Shown in pieces: positions 11,702 to 24,474 of a DNA stretch of 64,000 bases (position 1 is the first letter of the stretch; each line of letters starts with the position of its first letter). The stretch is from Rhizophagus clarus (taxonomy: Eukaryota > Glomeromycota > Glomeromycetes > Glomerales > Glomeraceae). The stretch lies in the NCBI GenBank assembly GCA_015698045.1, contig BLAL01000047.1, forward strand, positions 1,022,037 to 1,086,036, written 5' to 3'. The translations under genes were made by a program, and so were the position numbers. A model generated the notes under the pieces. The model was not told the origin of the DNA and made no database searches. It worked only from the letters and a program-made list of their open reading frames with translations.

Positions 11702-11914
11702 TTTAGCAAAATTAAACCTTTTCTAGATAATCGTAAAGTTATTAATTTAACAAACAGTAATATTGAAGCTACAAGAAAGCCATTGAGAGATTTGAATGAA
11801 ATTCAAGAGAATAAAAGTCAAAATTTGGAAGAATTGGTTTCGAAATTAACAGCTGATAAAGTTTTTATCAATTCTGTTGTTATTTTCAATAATGATCTTA
11901 ATAGCCATAATTAA
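11702..11914 (+). CDS. Possible 3' exon or gene fragment, unknown
   Basis: An open frame ending at 11914 reads NLTNSNIEATRKPLRDLNE, ENKSQNLEELVSKLTADK and NNDLNSHN before a TAA. Composition looks coding (K/E/L/N-rich, helical) and an AATCAATTTAG acceptor lies just upstream. No upstream exon was found and no family was recognised. It sits between two SANT relics and may belong to one of them. Confidence 0.3.
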   Translation, partial: FSKIKPFLDNRKVINLTNSNIEATRKPLRDLNEIQENKSQNLEELVSKLTADKVFINSVVIFNNDLNSHN

Positions 11915-12039
11915 TAATTACAACACATGTATTGTATATAGCTTAAATAAAGTTTATTGTAATTATTAAACTTACGCATAAAAAATAATTAAATTACAAA
12001 TCATCATCATCATACAGCGGAGCACGATAATAAAAGTTC

Positions 12040-12560
12040 GATTAATGACGTAAGAAGCCCAAATTCATATTATAATAAAATTTTTATGGAAGGAATTGGA
12101 CAGAAATATCAAAAATGCCAGTTACAGAAATAATGTTCAAATTGCAAATAGATGGTATTTAATGAAGTTAACCGTGGAAACCGTGGAAAATGGCAGAAAG
12201 AAGATGAAGAATTATAAGATTTAAACAGAAAATAAGGAAAATTATATCCATGTTTTTAAGATGAGGTAAAAAGTGATTACTACTAAACCTTGGACAATAG
12301 ATGAGAAGTTATGGGTTAATAAAATATAATTATGATCAGAATAAGATTCAGAAATTATTCCAAACCGAGATTTGGAAATTGTCCACGTACAAATCCTGAT
12401 GTTAACTTAGAAGAAGATTTGTTAATAACCATTAAAGCTTTTGGAAGGCAATGGAAAAAAAATTGCAGAATTTTCAAAACAAGATCACCATCATTAGTAA
12501 ATTGTCGGTAATATCTGGATTTTTGAAATTGCAAGAAATAATTAACAATTACCATTTGTT
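12040..12560 (+). pseudogene. SANT/Myb-repeat protein, relic
   Basis: Short pieces in different frames: GNWTEISKMPVTEIMFKLQ, RGKWQKEDEEL, KPWTIDEKLW and EEDLLITIKAFGRQWKK followed by IFKTRSPSLVNCR. The last resembles GRDWENVSKLIKTRSPMQC of the relic at 318, so the two share ancestry. Many stops; not functional. Confidence 0.5.
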
Positions 12561-13669
12561 AACTATGATCACATTGCAATTAACTTATGAATTCTATTTT
12601 TAATGTTAAATAAGTTCATAATAGTCTAATATTTCGATATCATCGTATAAATGATATAATGTGTCATTCCAATGATAACAAGGCCATAAATTAAAATGAA
12701 CAAGAAGGTAGAATTTTTAGGAACAAATTCTTTTCTTAAGTCAGATTCTCATGTTTAAACATGATAATTAACACCTCAAAAACAAATTTTTTGTTGATGC
12801 ACCAGAACAAGAAAAATGATACTTAGTTGGGTGAAGAAAAGCGAGCTGACATATGAGACGTGATATCGTGATCTATTAATACCGTAGTTTTAATTTCATT
12901 TATAAGATGCAATCCGATTTCATTATACAACACAACTAAATTCGAAGCTAATATGTCTTAATACTGAAGTCACAAGATTTACAAGATATATCGGGAAAAA
13001 TTGAGGTTAATTAATAAATTAGATAATTATTTGAATATTCAATTTTAAATGTTTGTCTTGTTAATAAGTAATGATTATAATTAGCAAATTTAGTAGTTTA
13101 TAGTTCGATCTCATGAGAAGACTAAATCTTTTGTCTCACTTCGCAAATATTTATGGATAAAATATAATTATAATTACTAGTAACTGAGATTATCTTTTTA
13201 GATTTAATTCCTTTATAAATATAGATTGAAATAATTATAACAATTAATAAAATATTACAGTAGTTGCAATTATCCAAATTATCCGATTATCGATAATTAA
13301 TTGACAGATTGACACGCTAAAGTCATACTACTAGAATAAACTTTTTTAAGCTATACGTTACGTAATTTTGAAGGCGACCTTTAAACGATACAAATGCAGC
13401 CTTATCAGTACGACATCTTAACATAAAGTTACAGTGTTTTTTATTTGTTGTATAAATTTCTTGGAAAGTGTCGAAAGTCGTACAACTTTGCCCCTCTCTT
13501 TATTGAAAGGTTTCATCGCTCATAAAGTCGTACAATTTTACGCCACCATCGTTATCAAACCATGATCACCGTTACACGGTTTTGAACTCCTTAATTCCAA
13601 AATTCTCTCTTTCAAATCAATTAGAAGTTTTAAATTATGTCCACAAATGCGGCATTTATGATAACACTC
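12561..13669. other. No supportable gene
   Basis: AT-rich spacer. A short phrase AAGTCGTACAA(C/T)TTT recurs near 13475 and 13525, but no larger structure is evident. Confidence 0.35.
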
Positions 13670-14410
13670 ACAAACAATTCTTGCCGATAAATCTCTTACG
13701 AAAGATGAAAAAATTGAAGAAATAAGATTATTAAATTAATACCATGACCGAAATACAGTAAATAATTTTAAATGAAGAACTTGTGAAAACTGTAAACAAG
13801 TATGTTTGACTACATTATATTGTGGTTAATTTACAAATTATTAAATATTTTGACAAGTAGTGGATGTCCCGAAATTTATACAACAATTTGGATTATTAGA
13901 AGATATAAAGAATGGGATTCTAAAGTATAACAATTAAAGAGACTTGGAACTAATAAGGTAATACTTAAAAATTAAAAATGCGAATTAAAGGTGGCTTGGG
14001 GAGGTTTGTAATTTAAATTTTATTAAGAAGAATTAAACATTTTTTTTCCGCAAATTTGACGAGTTTTAATTTATAAATATCTGAAATTCATTTATAGACT
14101 AAATCGCATTTAACTATAAGCAATAATGGACATGGATTCTTAAATGCTTTGGCTTAACACAAGTTCCATCAAATGCTTGTAATAAGGAATATTTACAACA
14201 AAATCATAATCAACTTATACGGAAAGAAAGGGATTAGAATAACTAATGATATAATTATTTCTCTTTATTTCATAAGGAGAAAGGAATTTGCATTCGAAAA
14301 TATATTATATTCAGGAACATAATGATAGTTCAAAAAGTACATATGGAATTCTTCCTTATGAGACATCCGAAGTGTTGCGGAAAATTTCAGCAGGACTAAT
14401 TTAAAATTAA
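13670..14410 (+). pseudogene. Protein kinase (Rhizophagus-type, Cys-rich head), decayed relic
   Basis: Ordered fragments match the expanded kinase family of Rhizophagus: SLTKDEKIEEIRLLN, RTCENCKQVCLTTLYCG (CxxC head motif), then SGCPEIYTTIWIIRRYKEWD and QLKRLGTNKVIL around the ATP-binding lobe. These are followed by CFGLTQVPSN, EYLQQNHNQLIRKER and ILPYETSEVLRKISAG-like pieces of the activation and APE region. The invariant VAIK-type lysine, HRD and DFG segments are lost or scrambled, and stops are frequent, so it cannot encode a kinase. Family members are serine/threonine or dual-type kinases greatly expanded in AM fungi. Confidence 0.6.
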
Positions 14411-15650
14411 GTAGTTTACAAATAAATCACATCAGTAGCAGACTATATAGATTATATACAAGTAACTCATCAAATTTGAAAATCCATCTGAACCAAAAAA
14501 ATGCAACGAAGGTAATAAATTAATAATTTGTTTATTCATGTAATATTACCAATATTGTTATTTTATTATAAAATATCTAATTTTTTAATATCTTTTATAT
14601 ACAGTATTTTCATAGTAAACATAAAATTTTAATATTCCTAACATTAGTAAGTAATTAAACTTGTGCTTGAATAATATTAAATTTACATATAATAATTTAT
14701 AAAATCATTTATAAATGAAAATTAGATGTATTACAAATAATAGTAATTAATTACTGTATAATTAAAATATTTTTAGACCTTCAAAAGAGAAAGTATCCAA
14801 CAACAATTAAGAAAACAAAATATTTATATTAAAGGTAATTTTGTAATAATAATAATACACTAATTTAATTAATTTTCTTCTCTAAGATGAGGATGAAATA
14901 TATAATAATCCAAATCTTTACTCAGAAGATAATAGTAAGTGAAATCAATAGAACTTATCTTTAAACAGAAAATTTTAGGCCTTTTTTTTAAATTATAGAT
15001 GAATTTTAAATTACTCAAAAAACACAGATTATCTTGGATTATTTAAACATTAAAATTAGATGTTTTACAGCTGAATTACTGAAGTTTGTTAATTTTATTT
15101 AACACTAAAGATGAATAGTAGAATGTCTTAAACTTCTTAATTTGCAATTTGAATAATTTGTATTTTTGTCAATTATTTTTACAATAATTATACTTGTAAT
15201 ATAACTTAACAATTTAGTTACTGCAGCCGAATTATCCTACAATATTTTTTAATACTAAAGATTTTCTATGACTTCAGTTTAGATGTAGTGAATATAAATA
15301 GGATTGTTGTATTTCTTACCGGTTAAGCTGTTTACAATTACTTCCACGCCTTCCATTTGTTAAACACGAAATTACAAATGTGAAAAAATTAAAATTATTA
15401 ACCTTAAATCAAATTAAACCATCAACTGTACATAAAATATAATATTGTTTTATTGTCAGTATAAATTGCAGTTTGTAGTGATAAGTTTATAGTTAACTTT
15501 GTTTTATTTATTCCAAACATTTGGATTTTCTACTGCTTAGTATACTATTTATATACCTTTCTATAAACTATCCGTTATACAGTAAATAATAATTTTCTTT
15601 TTGACGATTAATATACGTTATCCAAGAATAGATTCATGCATTAATTGGGT
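14411..15650. other. AT-rich, no gene seen
   Basis: No open frame above 60 codons and no repeat of note. Confidence 0.4.
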
Positions 15651-15690
15651 ATGGTAGTACAATCAAGCACAAAAACGTGCAACGAATCAG
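15651..15690 (+). CDS. Possible first exon of the C2H2 gene
   Basis: ATG at 15651 opens a 13-codon stretch that could splice from 15690 (TCAG|GTTATG, phase 1) to the acceptor at 16088 (ATTAG). This would join in frame to the zinc-finger exon through a 398-base intron. The donor is weak, so this is a candidate only. Confidence 0.25.
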
Positions 15691-16088
15691 GTTATGGTAG
15701 TTTAACATATGAAAATGTAATGATAAACTAATTGCTAATGATTTTTTTTAAAATATTATTCTTTATCTACGTCTTTTACCATTTCTTTGTGACTTATTGC
15801 GTAATGATCGTCACAAATTTCCGCCAATATACTTAATAATTTATCCATATATTACCATTTTCCTCCTCTTTTTTTCCTTTTTGACAGAAAAAAAAAAGAA
15901 TAAAAAAAAAAAAAAATTTTTTTTTTTTACAAACAAAATTACTTTGTAAATATGGAATTTTATGTCGCAAGATTCTCCGTAAAACAATATAATTTAGGTA
16001 TTATGTCAAAAAGAATATATTAAACGAAAATAAAAAAATAAAATTATATAATAATTCTTTTTTACTATATCTTTAACATTTTTATTAG

Positions 16089-16975
16089 TTCATAATCCTG
16101 ATTCGAAGAAAACTGATTCATCCGCAACATCAAAAGTTAATTATGACGAATCGAAGGATGATTATGATGATGACATGTTATCCGATTCAACTATACAAGA
16201 CGGTGAGTCGACAGACATAGAAAATCCTTGTATCACATCACTTACATCTGTAAACGATGAAGAGAATAATATTACAGTGGATAATATAACTCAAAATATC
16301 AAGATAACAAATCCTAATATCTATAACAAAAATAAAAAAGCAAATAAAGAGGAAGAAAATGAATTTCAGGAAAGTGAAGAAGAAGCAGCAAGTGATAGTG
16401 ACAGTGATTATATTGAATCTTCAAATAGAAAATTATCTTCAAATAGAAAATTTACTATTAATAAAAATAATAATAAATCTTACACATGTAAATATCCTGG
16501 ATGCGGAAAAAAATTTCCCGATTCGGCTAGTTTACTTTCGCATAGAGTTACAATACACACATTTAATAAAAAAAATATAGATAAGGTTAAGAATAACAGA
16601 TATTCTACAGGTAAAAAACTTTATATATGTGATGAACCAGGGTGTGGTAAAGGACTTACACGTTCTAGCAGTTTAACTCTTCACAAGAGAATTCATACAG
16701 GTGAAAAACCTTATATATGTGATAATCCAAAATGCGGAAAAAGGTTCACACAAATAGGTCATTTATCAACACATAAGAAAATCCATATTAGTGGAAAACC
16801 TTATGTTTGTAGTAAACCGGGTTGTAATAAGAAATACAAAGTTTCTGATAGTTTATATTATCATTTGAGATTACATAATGGCGAAGTCCCATTTCCTTGC
16901 GACAAAGAAGGTTGTGACAAAAAATATACACATTATGGCAGCTTATTGGCGCATAAAAAGCAACATAAAGATTAG
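16089..16975 (+). CDS. C2H2 zinc-finger protein with five TFIIIA-type fingers
   Basis: The frame is open from an ATTAG acceptor at 16088 to a TAG at 16973-16975. Its first ATG is at 16175, giving a 266-residue protein. The acidic, Ser/Asp-rich first third (SEEEAASDSDSDYIESS) looks coding upstream of that ATG too, which suggests an earlier exon. Five fingers follow with CxxxxC...HxxxH/HxxxxH spacing, at residues about 103-127, 150-174, 180-204, 210-234 and 240-264 counted from 16175. The pairs are joined by TGEKP, ISGKP and NGEVP-like linkers. CDEPGCGK and CDNPKCGK are typical of TFIIIA/Zap1-like C-x4-C fingers. It is probably a nuclear DNA- or RNA-binding regulator. No damage is seen, and the acidic N-terminus could be an activation region. 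The target is unknown. Confidence 0.8.
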
Positions 16976-19140
16976 ATTTAGATTTGGATTATTTTAGTAT
17001 ATTATGAAATGTATGAATTATATATTATATCAATTGTATGTAAGATATGAAATAAAAATTTCTAAAATTTGTTAAATCTTTTCCGTTAAAGAAAACAATA
17101 ATTTTGTATATATATATTCGAAATATTTTGGATTAGAAAAGTCCGTAATCTTTCAGTCAATTTTAATTTAACTAAATTTACCGTAAATGATGTTACACAA
17201 CATACGTACTTTGCTATATATTGGAAATCATTTCGGAATTTTAATCTGCAAAAAATTTTTTTTCCTCTCTCTAAAAACAAAAAAACTTACATACTACATT
17301 ATCTTTCTTAAAAAATATTTTAAAATATTATCATAATAGTCTATACAAACCTTTAATTATTTATAAGCCTGCTATTATTTTTACCCGTAATTATATAATA
17401 TATATATACTTAATCTTATAATGAATAAAGAAGAATGTATAAATCCCTTTAAATTAAAATTCTAAAATTTTCTTATAGCATACATCTATAAATACATATA
17501 ACACTAATTATTTCTGAAATGGAAAAATAAACCTTTATAATATTTTTTAATTTATTATTGATCCTTTGTATTCAATTTAATACACATTATGAAAACTTGT
17601 TGGTCAATCATTAAAATATATTATATCCTATAAATAAAATGTTCAATCAATAGTTTTTCAAACAAACTTTAATATATTATTTAATAGTAGTTATAGTTTT
17701 AATTTCTTTTCTCCTTTACTTCTTTTTTAAAAAAATGGCTTCATTAAATAAGTCTTTTTAATGCAAATATCATAGGTTTTCTTTACTTTTTTTCTTTATT
17801 TTTTTTCTTAAAAAATGGTTACTAACACTTATTTTCTTTTTTATTAAATAGAATTAATTATTTGATAAGTTTATATCAATTTTTATTAATTCATAGTAAT
17901 ACATTTTTTTTTATTAGATTTTTATTATTATAATTTAATAACCCTTTAAATTTAATATTACATTAGATAAAACAAATTTTATATTATAATTAAATCAATT
18001 TTATATTATTATAATTAAAATTACTATTACTAATAATTCTTTATATTATAATTTATTATTAAAATTTATATTATAATTAATAGTTAAGAAAAAAGATTTC
18101 TGAAATAATAAACCAATCATTTTAATTAAAAGAAAGAAAAATAAAATTAAGGTAAATATAATAGCAAATGTATTATATATATTTTAGTCTAATTTAACTA
18201 TAATTGCATTTACTTTATAATAAAATATTAGGATTAATATTTCCATGATTTATTCTAAAAAATATGCAATATAATATTAAAAAATTCTTATTATCTATTC
18301 ATTTTATTTATAATTAATTAAAATTAATAAAAGTAATATATTAGAAATTTTTTGTGAAATTATAAATTATTTAAATTAAAAAACAGAATAGCATAGTATA
18401 TAATACTAGTTATTTAATAAAATTAAAATAATTTAAATATTTAAAATTAAAGATAAAATATCAAAACTTAATATTTTATATAATAATTATTTGACTACTA
18501 GTCATTAAACCCATTGTTCTGCAATATTATATAAATGTACATATGATATTACTAGTATAATGGTTAAATGTTTTAATGATCAGTAAAATATTAGTAGTTT
18601 GGTAGTATTTTTACATATTTTTCTTTTTATAACCATAGATTTATTCATGTATTATATAATTCTTGTAACAGTAACTTTCTTTCTAAATAAAATAAATAAA
18701 TATAGTATTAATAATATAGCATTTGGATAACTTAGCAAATCAAGTTAAAATTTTATTTATATAATATATTAAATCTTTTAAAGTCACTATTATATATTGC
18801 ATTACTCAACAACATTTTGTCACAAAAGTATTTAAAAGTATAAAATCTTTTGTGCTGTTTATACCAAAACATTATTTATTAAAAAATTTTATTAAAGATG
18901 CCATTTTTTGTTTAGTATTTCTAATTACTATTAATAAAAACTTTAATACATTAATACGAAGTAATTCTTAACAGAATAATAAATAATTAACCATGTAAAA
19001 AACTGGTTGTGATAAATAGAGATTTATATGGTTTAATATTTGGCCTTATGACTTATTGATTGCTATGGAATATACAATACATATTAAAAACTAATAATAT
19101 TTTAAAATAAAAGATAAATTAGTATTGAAGGCGTTAACAA
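16976..19140. other. Extremely AT-rich gene-free stretch
   Basis: No supportable gene, RNA or structured repeat. The 64-codon minus frame at 17086-17280 overlaps the probable 3' flank of the C2H2 gene and has no motif. Confidence 0.5.
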
Positions 19141-19221
19141 TATTTGTAATATGAAATAGGGATGATAACGGTTACAGTTATTAACCAGTTATGACCAGTA
19201 ATAACCATAACTGATATTAGT

Positions 19222-19440
19222 CAGTCAAATGCTTTAACTGACTATTTAACTGACTGTTTTAACTGACCATTTAACTGACTGTTTAACTGACTATTTAATT
19301 GACTGTTTAACTGATTATTTAACTGACTATTTAACTGACTATTTAACTGATGTTTAACTGACCATTTAACTGGCTATTTAACTGACTATTTAACTGACTA
19401 TTTAACTGACCATTTAACTGACTGTTTAACTAACCATTTT
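19222..19440. repeat. 12-bp minisatellite (TTTAACTGACTA)
   Basis: About 16-17 tandem copies of TTTAACTGAC(T/C)(A/G) with occasional one-base expansion and point changes. The left flank (TTATTAACCAGTTATGACCAG) contains related CAGTTA words, so the array may have grown from a larger element. Confidence 0.75.
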
Positions 19441-19928
19441 ACCAATATATTTTGTCATTTTCAGTTGTATTAAAATTAACTATTATTCATTATGCTACAA
19501 TTTAAAAATTAAATTAATTTTAGGCATAGATAATTTATTTACTATTGTTCTATTTTTAGTTAATTATTTACTGTATGACAATTTTTAAAATATTTTTATC
19601 TTAACTAATTCTATTATAATATTTATAATTTATACTAATATAAAAATTGAATTAACTATTTTAGAATTAGATAATTATCATACTATTATTCTATTGTATT
19701 ATTTTTAGTTTATCATTTATTTCTGTTATTATATTTATAGTTTTTTTATTTATTATGCTATAATTTAAAATTTAATTAACTATTTTAGAATTAAATAGTT
19801 ATTATACTATTGTTCTATTGTATTATTTTTAGTTTATCATTTGATGTTTAACTATTTTTGTTATTATATTTATAGTTTTTTTATTTATAATTATTATATT
19901 ATTGTTTCATTATATTATTTTTAATCTG
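19441..19928. other. AT-rich spacer
   Basis: No gene. Several imperfect 60-90 bp internal duplications around TATTATTTTTAGTTTATCATT are visible near 19690 and 19840. Confidence 0.35.
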
Positions 19929-20960
19929 AAAAAAACTCTTTCCCATTGCTCACTAAACCATATAAAAATTTTTTTACAAAAATTTATTTTTTCAAAAATA
20001 TAAAGTTTTTTATAAAATTTTTTTTTGCAATAGAAATAGACCAAAAACATTATTGATGCTTTTTATGATAAGGGAACAACTGAAGACAATGATAGCAATA
20101 TCAAAACAATAACATTCTCTCAGCACCCTTCTTCTTCAAAAACACAAAAATCTTCACTAAAAAAAAAGAAAAATAAAGTTCAGGAATAAGGACAAATAAC
20201 CAATACAAGATACATTAAGTACTGATAAGAAAGTGGCAGCATTTCTCAACAAAGAAAATTTTTTTGATAAGCAATTGGAGGCACAATATGAAGCTCTTTT
20301 ATTATATATAATAGAGGAAAATTTTCAATATATTATGGTTATGGACATTATGAAACAAGGCAGATAACTAGTTAAAACCTTTGGTCCTAAAGTCGACCCA
20401 GTAAAGTACAAACCCCTTTTACAAAAAACACAAATTTCTAATACGTTGATATCACTTATAGTTTATGTTGGTCTTTGAGCTTTTATGAGCTTGCTAAATT
20501 ACTCTTATGAACTTATAGCAGCACTTCTTCAGAAAAAACAAGTGGGTGACCCAATCTATAGATGCCACCCAAATCCAAAATAATTTGGGATTATGGCAGC
20601 CTAAATGTACAAATCCAAATTAATTTACAAATTATATATAATTTGTACATTTGGGATTTGGAAATTATGGCTGTTAAAATGTACAAATTAATTTGGGATT
20701 TGCTTAAAATAATTTGAGTGGCATCTATAACCCAGTCAGTTATGAAGAATTATGTGAAAGTCTGAAACAGATTATTTCAGATGATACATACCATTACATT
20801 CCCCCAGTCCTCTTCTGATTTAGCAGTTGATCAACTAGTTTTGGATTAGCCAGTCTTACAGTCAGCACCAGTCATACTCTCAGCCCAAGATGTTTTGATT
20901 CAACAGGCTGAAGATATGCAAATGAAGGATCAGCAGCATCTTTCCTCATCAGGACCAGAG
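19929..20960 (+). mobile_element. Retroelement ORF1/gag-like relic (copy A)
   Basis: It begins with AAAAAACTCTTTCCC, as does the copy at 33484. Its frames give KVAAFLNKENFFDKQLEA and YEALLLYIIEENFQYI, then KTFGPKVDPVKYKPLL and QKKQVGDPI. These parallel QYVLALLEKNFCHITIG, KTFGSAAKPVRYKN and KKVGEPVVDEI of the 33.5-kb copy. Many stops are present. Just after VGDPI a 169-bp MITE has inserted (20559-20727). The 3' part is missing; the sequence runs into the terminal region of the integrase-type element at 20965. Confidence 0.5.
20559..20727. mobile_element. TA-flanked MITE (Tc1/mariner-like)
   Basis: 169 bp with terminal inverted repeats TAGATGCCACCCAAAT / ATTTGAGTGGCATCTA, flanked by a TA dinucleotide on each side (20557-20558 and 20728-20729). 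Further inverted segments (AATGTACAAA, ATTATGGC) lie inside. There is no coding capacity. The TA duplication and short TIRs fit a Stowaway-type element. It sits inside the ORF1-like relic. Confidence 0.75.
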
Positions 20961-21236
20961 TAGTATAAGATAGGAAGTTCTGGGACAAACGTATTCAGAA
21001 AGGTTTCCAGTTATATTTCTGAGTCTTTCTAGCTATACAAATCCACTATAGATTTAAAATCTCTAGCTCAAATTTAGGCTCTTCCTGCTATCAATATATT
21101 TAGTATCCAATTTGGTATTAAATTACTCCATCAGATACCAAGAATAAAACAATCTTTATAGCTTTTCTAGCCCGATTTTGATCTCAAATAATATAACAAA
21201 AAAAGTATGCCATATTGCTTGCCCCTTAGGAGAACC

Positions 21237-21273
21237 CTGAACACCGAGGACCGAAGTGTCTGAGCATGTTCAG
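21237..21273. promoter_or_regulatory. Conserved hairpin in mobile-element terminal region (copy 2)
   Basis: CTGAACA and TGTTCAG pair around the conserved core CCGAGGACCGAAGTGTCTGAG. Compared with 1869-1907, the core is kept while the stem sequence has changed on both sides. Confidence 0.55.
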
Positions 21274-21389
21274 AGTTCGACCTGTCAAGCATAATTTGCA
21301 TACCATATTTTTATGTTATCCTAGAATTAATTCTAAAGCTGATTCATTGATAAAATCAAAGAGTCACAAAGTCTAACCTCTGGGTATCC

Positions 21390-21615
21390 AAAAATTTTTC
21401 GTATGATTTAGTAAAGCTAAGTCATACGAAAAAATGGATAACAGGAAAGAGTTCTAAATATTATTCTACTTTATTCTAGCATACAAATAATTTCACAATA
21501 TGCAGAAAACCATTTTAGACCAATTTTATTAAAAAAATTATAAGGTCAAATAAGTCATACGAAAAAAAATTACACCTATAAGTCTCACTTCTAAATCATA
21601 CGAAAAATTGCTAAC
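21390..21615. repeat. Dispersed TCATACGAAAAA motif array
   Basis: About five copies, one inverted (TTCGTATGA), at places equivalent to the GGTACCAAAATTT sites of copy 1. The motif is specific to this copy. Confidence 0.6.
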
Positions 21616-21693
21616 AATTCTGAGTACACTGAGCCTTATCCTGAAGCCTGTTAACATATTGAATCACATAGTATCCTTTAACATGCAATGGGC

Positions 21694-24474
21694 CAGTGTT
21701 CCGCACAAATCAAATTAGACCAAATCAGGTTAGATTTGAAATTTGATTTGATCAAATCAAATCTGAAAAGTTTGAATTCGGATTTGAATCAAACCATTCA
21801 AATCTGATTTAAAATTTGATTCGAATTTGATTTGATTTGATTTAAATTTGATTCGATTCAAATCAAATTCAAATTCAAATCAAATCAAATTCATTCAAAT
21901 AGATTTGTGATTTGGTTTGATTTGTTGAATTTTAAATAAAAAAATGCGTTTTGCAACGCAATATTAATAAAAATGTTGCAAACCGTATTTCTTTAGTGTG
22001 TTTAAAGAGGGTTGGACATCATGTGGTTGCAGTAACTACCAATAATATTTACGGTAATTACAGGACCCCAAATAATACTAATATAACTCACATACGGGTT
22101 TGCGTAGAGTTTATATAAAATTACTTTTTAAACCTACGAATTGAGTTTGCGTAGATTGGTCAATTTGGGATATTATGTTTGTGTAGAGTTTATAATAGAT
22201 ATACGTGAATTTATTTTTAAAAAATACTAATTTCGGTAAATTAAATTACTTGGTATTTACCAAAATTTATTTTATTTTATTTATTTTTTCACTTTTTTTC
22301 AGTATTTTATACCAAATTTATTTATTTTTATTATTCTTTTTTGGGTTTTAATACCCTAATTCCAAAAGTCCGATCGTGTTTTTTGCCTGGCAACACTACA
22401 AAAAATAAAAAAAAATAATTAATTTGTTAAAAAAAATACCGAAAAACACTTCCCCCACCCTCCCTTACCTTAATTTCAAAAGTCCGGTTGTGCTTTTCGT
22501 CTGGCAACACTACAAAAAATAAAAAAAAATCAATACTTAATTAATTAAAAAAAAATAACGAAACACCTCTCCCAACCCTCCCTTACCTTAATTCCAAAAG
22601 TCTGGTCGTGCTTTTTGTCTGGCAACACTACAAAAAAATAAAAAAAAACAATTAATTAGTTAAAAAATACCGAAAAACACTTTCCCCACTCTCCCTTACC
22701 TTAATTCCAAAAGTCCGGTCATGCTTTTCGTCTGGCAACACTACAAAAAAATAAAAAAAAAGGTTAATACTTAATTAATTAAAAAAAACAACGAAATACC
22801 TCCCCCAACCCTCCCTTACCTTAATTCCAAAAGTCTGGTCATGCTTTTTATCCGGCAACACTACAAAAAGTAAAAAAAAAGTTAATACTTAATTAATTAA
22901 AAAAAAAAATAATGAAACACCTCCCCCAACCCCTCCCTTACCTTAATTCCAAAAGTCCGGTCATGCATTTCATCTGGTAATACTACAAAAAAATAAAAAA
23001 AAAATAATTAATTTGGGTTAATAATTAATTAATTAAAAAAAAACAACGAAACACCTCCCCCAACCCTCCCTTACCTTAATTTCAAAAGTCCAGTCATGCT
23101 TTTCGTCTGGCAACACTACAAAAAGTAAAAAAAAAAGTTAATACTTAATTAATTAAAAAAAAAACAATGAAACACCTCCCCCAACCCCTCCCTTACCTTA
23201 ATTCCAAAAGTCCGGTCGTGCATTTCGTTTGGCAACACTACAAAAAAATAAAAAAAAATAATTAATTAAATAGTTAAAAAAAACACCGAAAAACACTTCC
23301 TCACTCTCCCTTACCTTAATTCCAAAAGTCCGATCGTGCTTTTCGTCCGGCAACACTACAAAAAGTAAAAAAAATTTAATACTTAAATTAATTTAAAAAA
23401 AACAATGAAACACCTCCCCCAACCCCTCCCTTACCTTAATTCCAAAAGTCCAGTCGTGCCTTTCGTCTGGCAACACTACAAAAAATAAAAATAAAAAATA
23501 ATTAATTAATTAGTTAAAAAAAACACCGAAAAACACTTCTCACCCTCCCTTACCTTAATTTCAAAAGTCCGGTTATGCTTTTCGTCTGGCAACACTACAA
23601 AAAGTAAAAAAAAAAGTTAATAATTAATTAAAAAAAAAACAACGAAACACCTCTCCCAACCCCTCCCTTACCTTAATTCCAAAAGTCCGGTCATGCATTT
23701 TGTCTGGCAACACTACAAAAAAATAAAAAAAAAATAATTAATTAAATAGTTAAAAAAAACACTGAAAAACACTTCCCCACCCTCCCTTACCTTAATTCCA
23801 AAAGTCCAGTCATGCTTTTCGTCTGGCAATACTACAAAAAGTAAAAAAAAGTTAATACTTAAATTAATTAAAAAAAATAACGAAACACCTCCCACAACCC
23901 CTCCCTTACCTTAATTCCAAAGGTTCGGTCATGCCTTTCGTCTGACAATACTACAAAAAATAAAAATAAAAAATAATTAATTAATTAGTTAAAAAAAAAC
24001 ACCGAAAAACACTTCCCACCCTCCCTTACCTTAATTCCAAAAGTCCAGTCATGCCTTTCATCCGGTAACACTACAAAAATAAACTGATAAATGATTAAAA
24101 AAAGATCAGATATTCGGATTATCTGATTAGATCGGTAAGTCACATGACCCTGACTTTATACATTTGTGAGTTATATTAGTATTGTTCAGGGTTCTATAAT
24201 TACGTTTAACCAGATCATATATATTTAATTCGATTTGATTTGGATTTGATTTGGATTTGTCAGATTTGATTCAGATTTGATTGAATTAGTTTAAGCTAAT
24301 TTGAATTTGATTTGAAATCGAATCAAATCTTTTTTTTTTAATTTGGATTCGAACTCAAATCTTGTTTTGAAATTTGGATTTGATTTGCAAATCAAAATTA
24401 TCAAATCAAATCAAATCAAACTTCAAATCAAATCTGAATTGATTTGATTTGACCAAATCGTTTGCGAAACACTA
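21694..24474. mobile_element. hAT-type non-autonomous element carrying satellite DNA
   Basis: Terminal inverted repeats CAGTGTTCCGCA / TGCGAAACACTA (left and right ends) are flanked by a perfect 8-bp duplication CAATGGGC (21686-21693 and 24475-24482). Subterminal regions on both sides are packed with AAATCAAATTTGATTTG-like words in both orientations, typical of hAT subterminal binding sites. The 2,781-bp interior has no transposase. It holds two GGTTTGCGTAGAGTTTAT-type repeats (22100-22200) and a long 120-bp satellite. It interrupts the terminal region of the integrase-type element. Confidence 0.8.
22345..24075. repeat. 120-bp satellite array inside the hAT element, alternating A/B units
   Basis: About fifteen units, each with TTAATTCCAAAAGTCCGGTC, a CGTCTGGCAACACTACAAAAA box and an A-rich/TTAATTAATTA tail. 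Box starts fall near 22361, 22475, 22593, 22706, 22826, 22948, 23081, 23203, 23321, 23441, 23560, 23679, 23798, 23916 and 24036. Two unit types (CGAAAAACACTTCC and CGAAACACCTCC) mostly alternate, making a roughly 240-bp higher-order repeat. Confidence 0.8.

Noticed and set aside
22345-24075. CRISPR-like array
   Set aside because: Units are contiguous satellite monomers without unique spacers, inside a eukaryotic hAT element.
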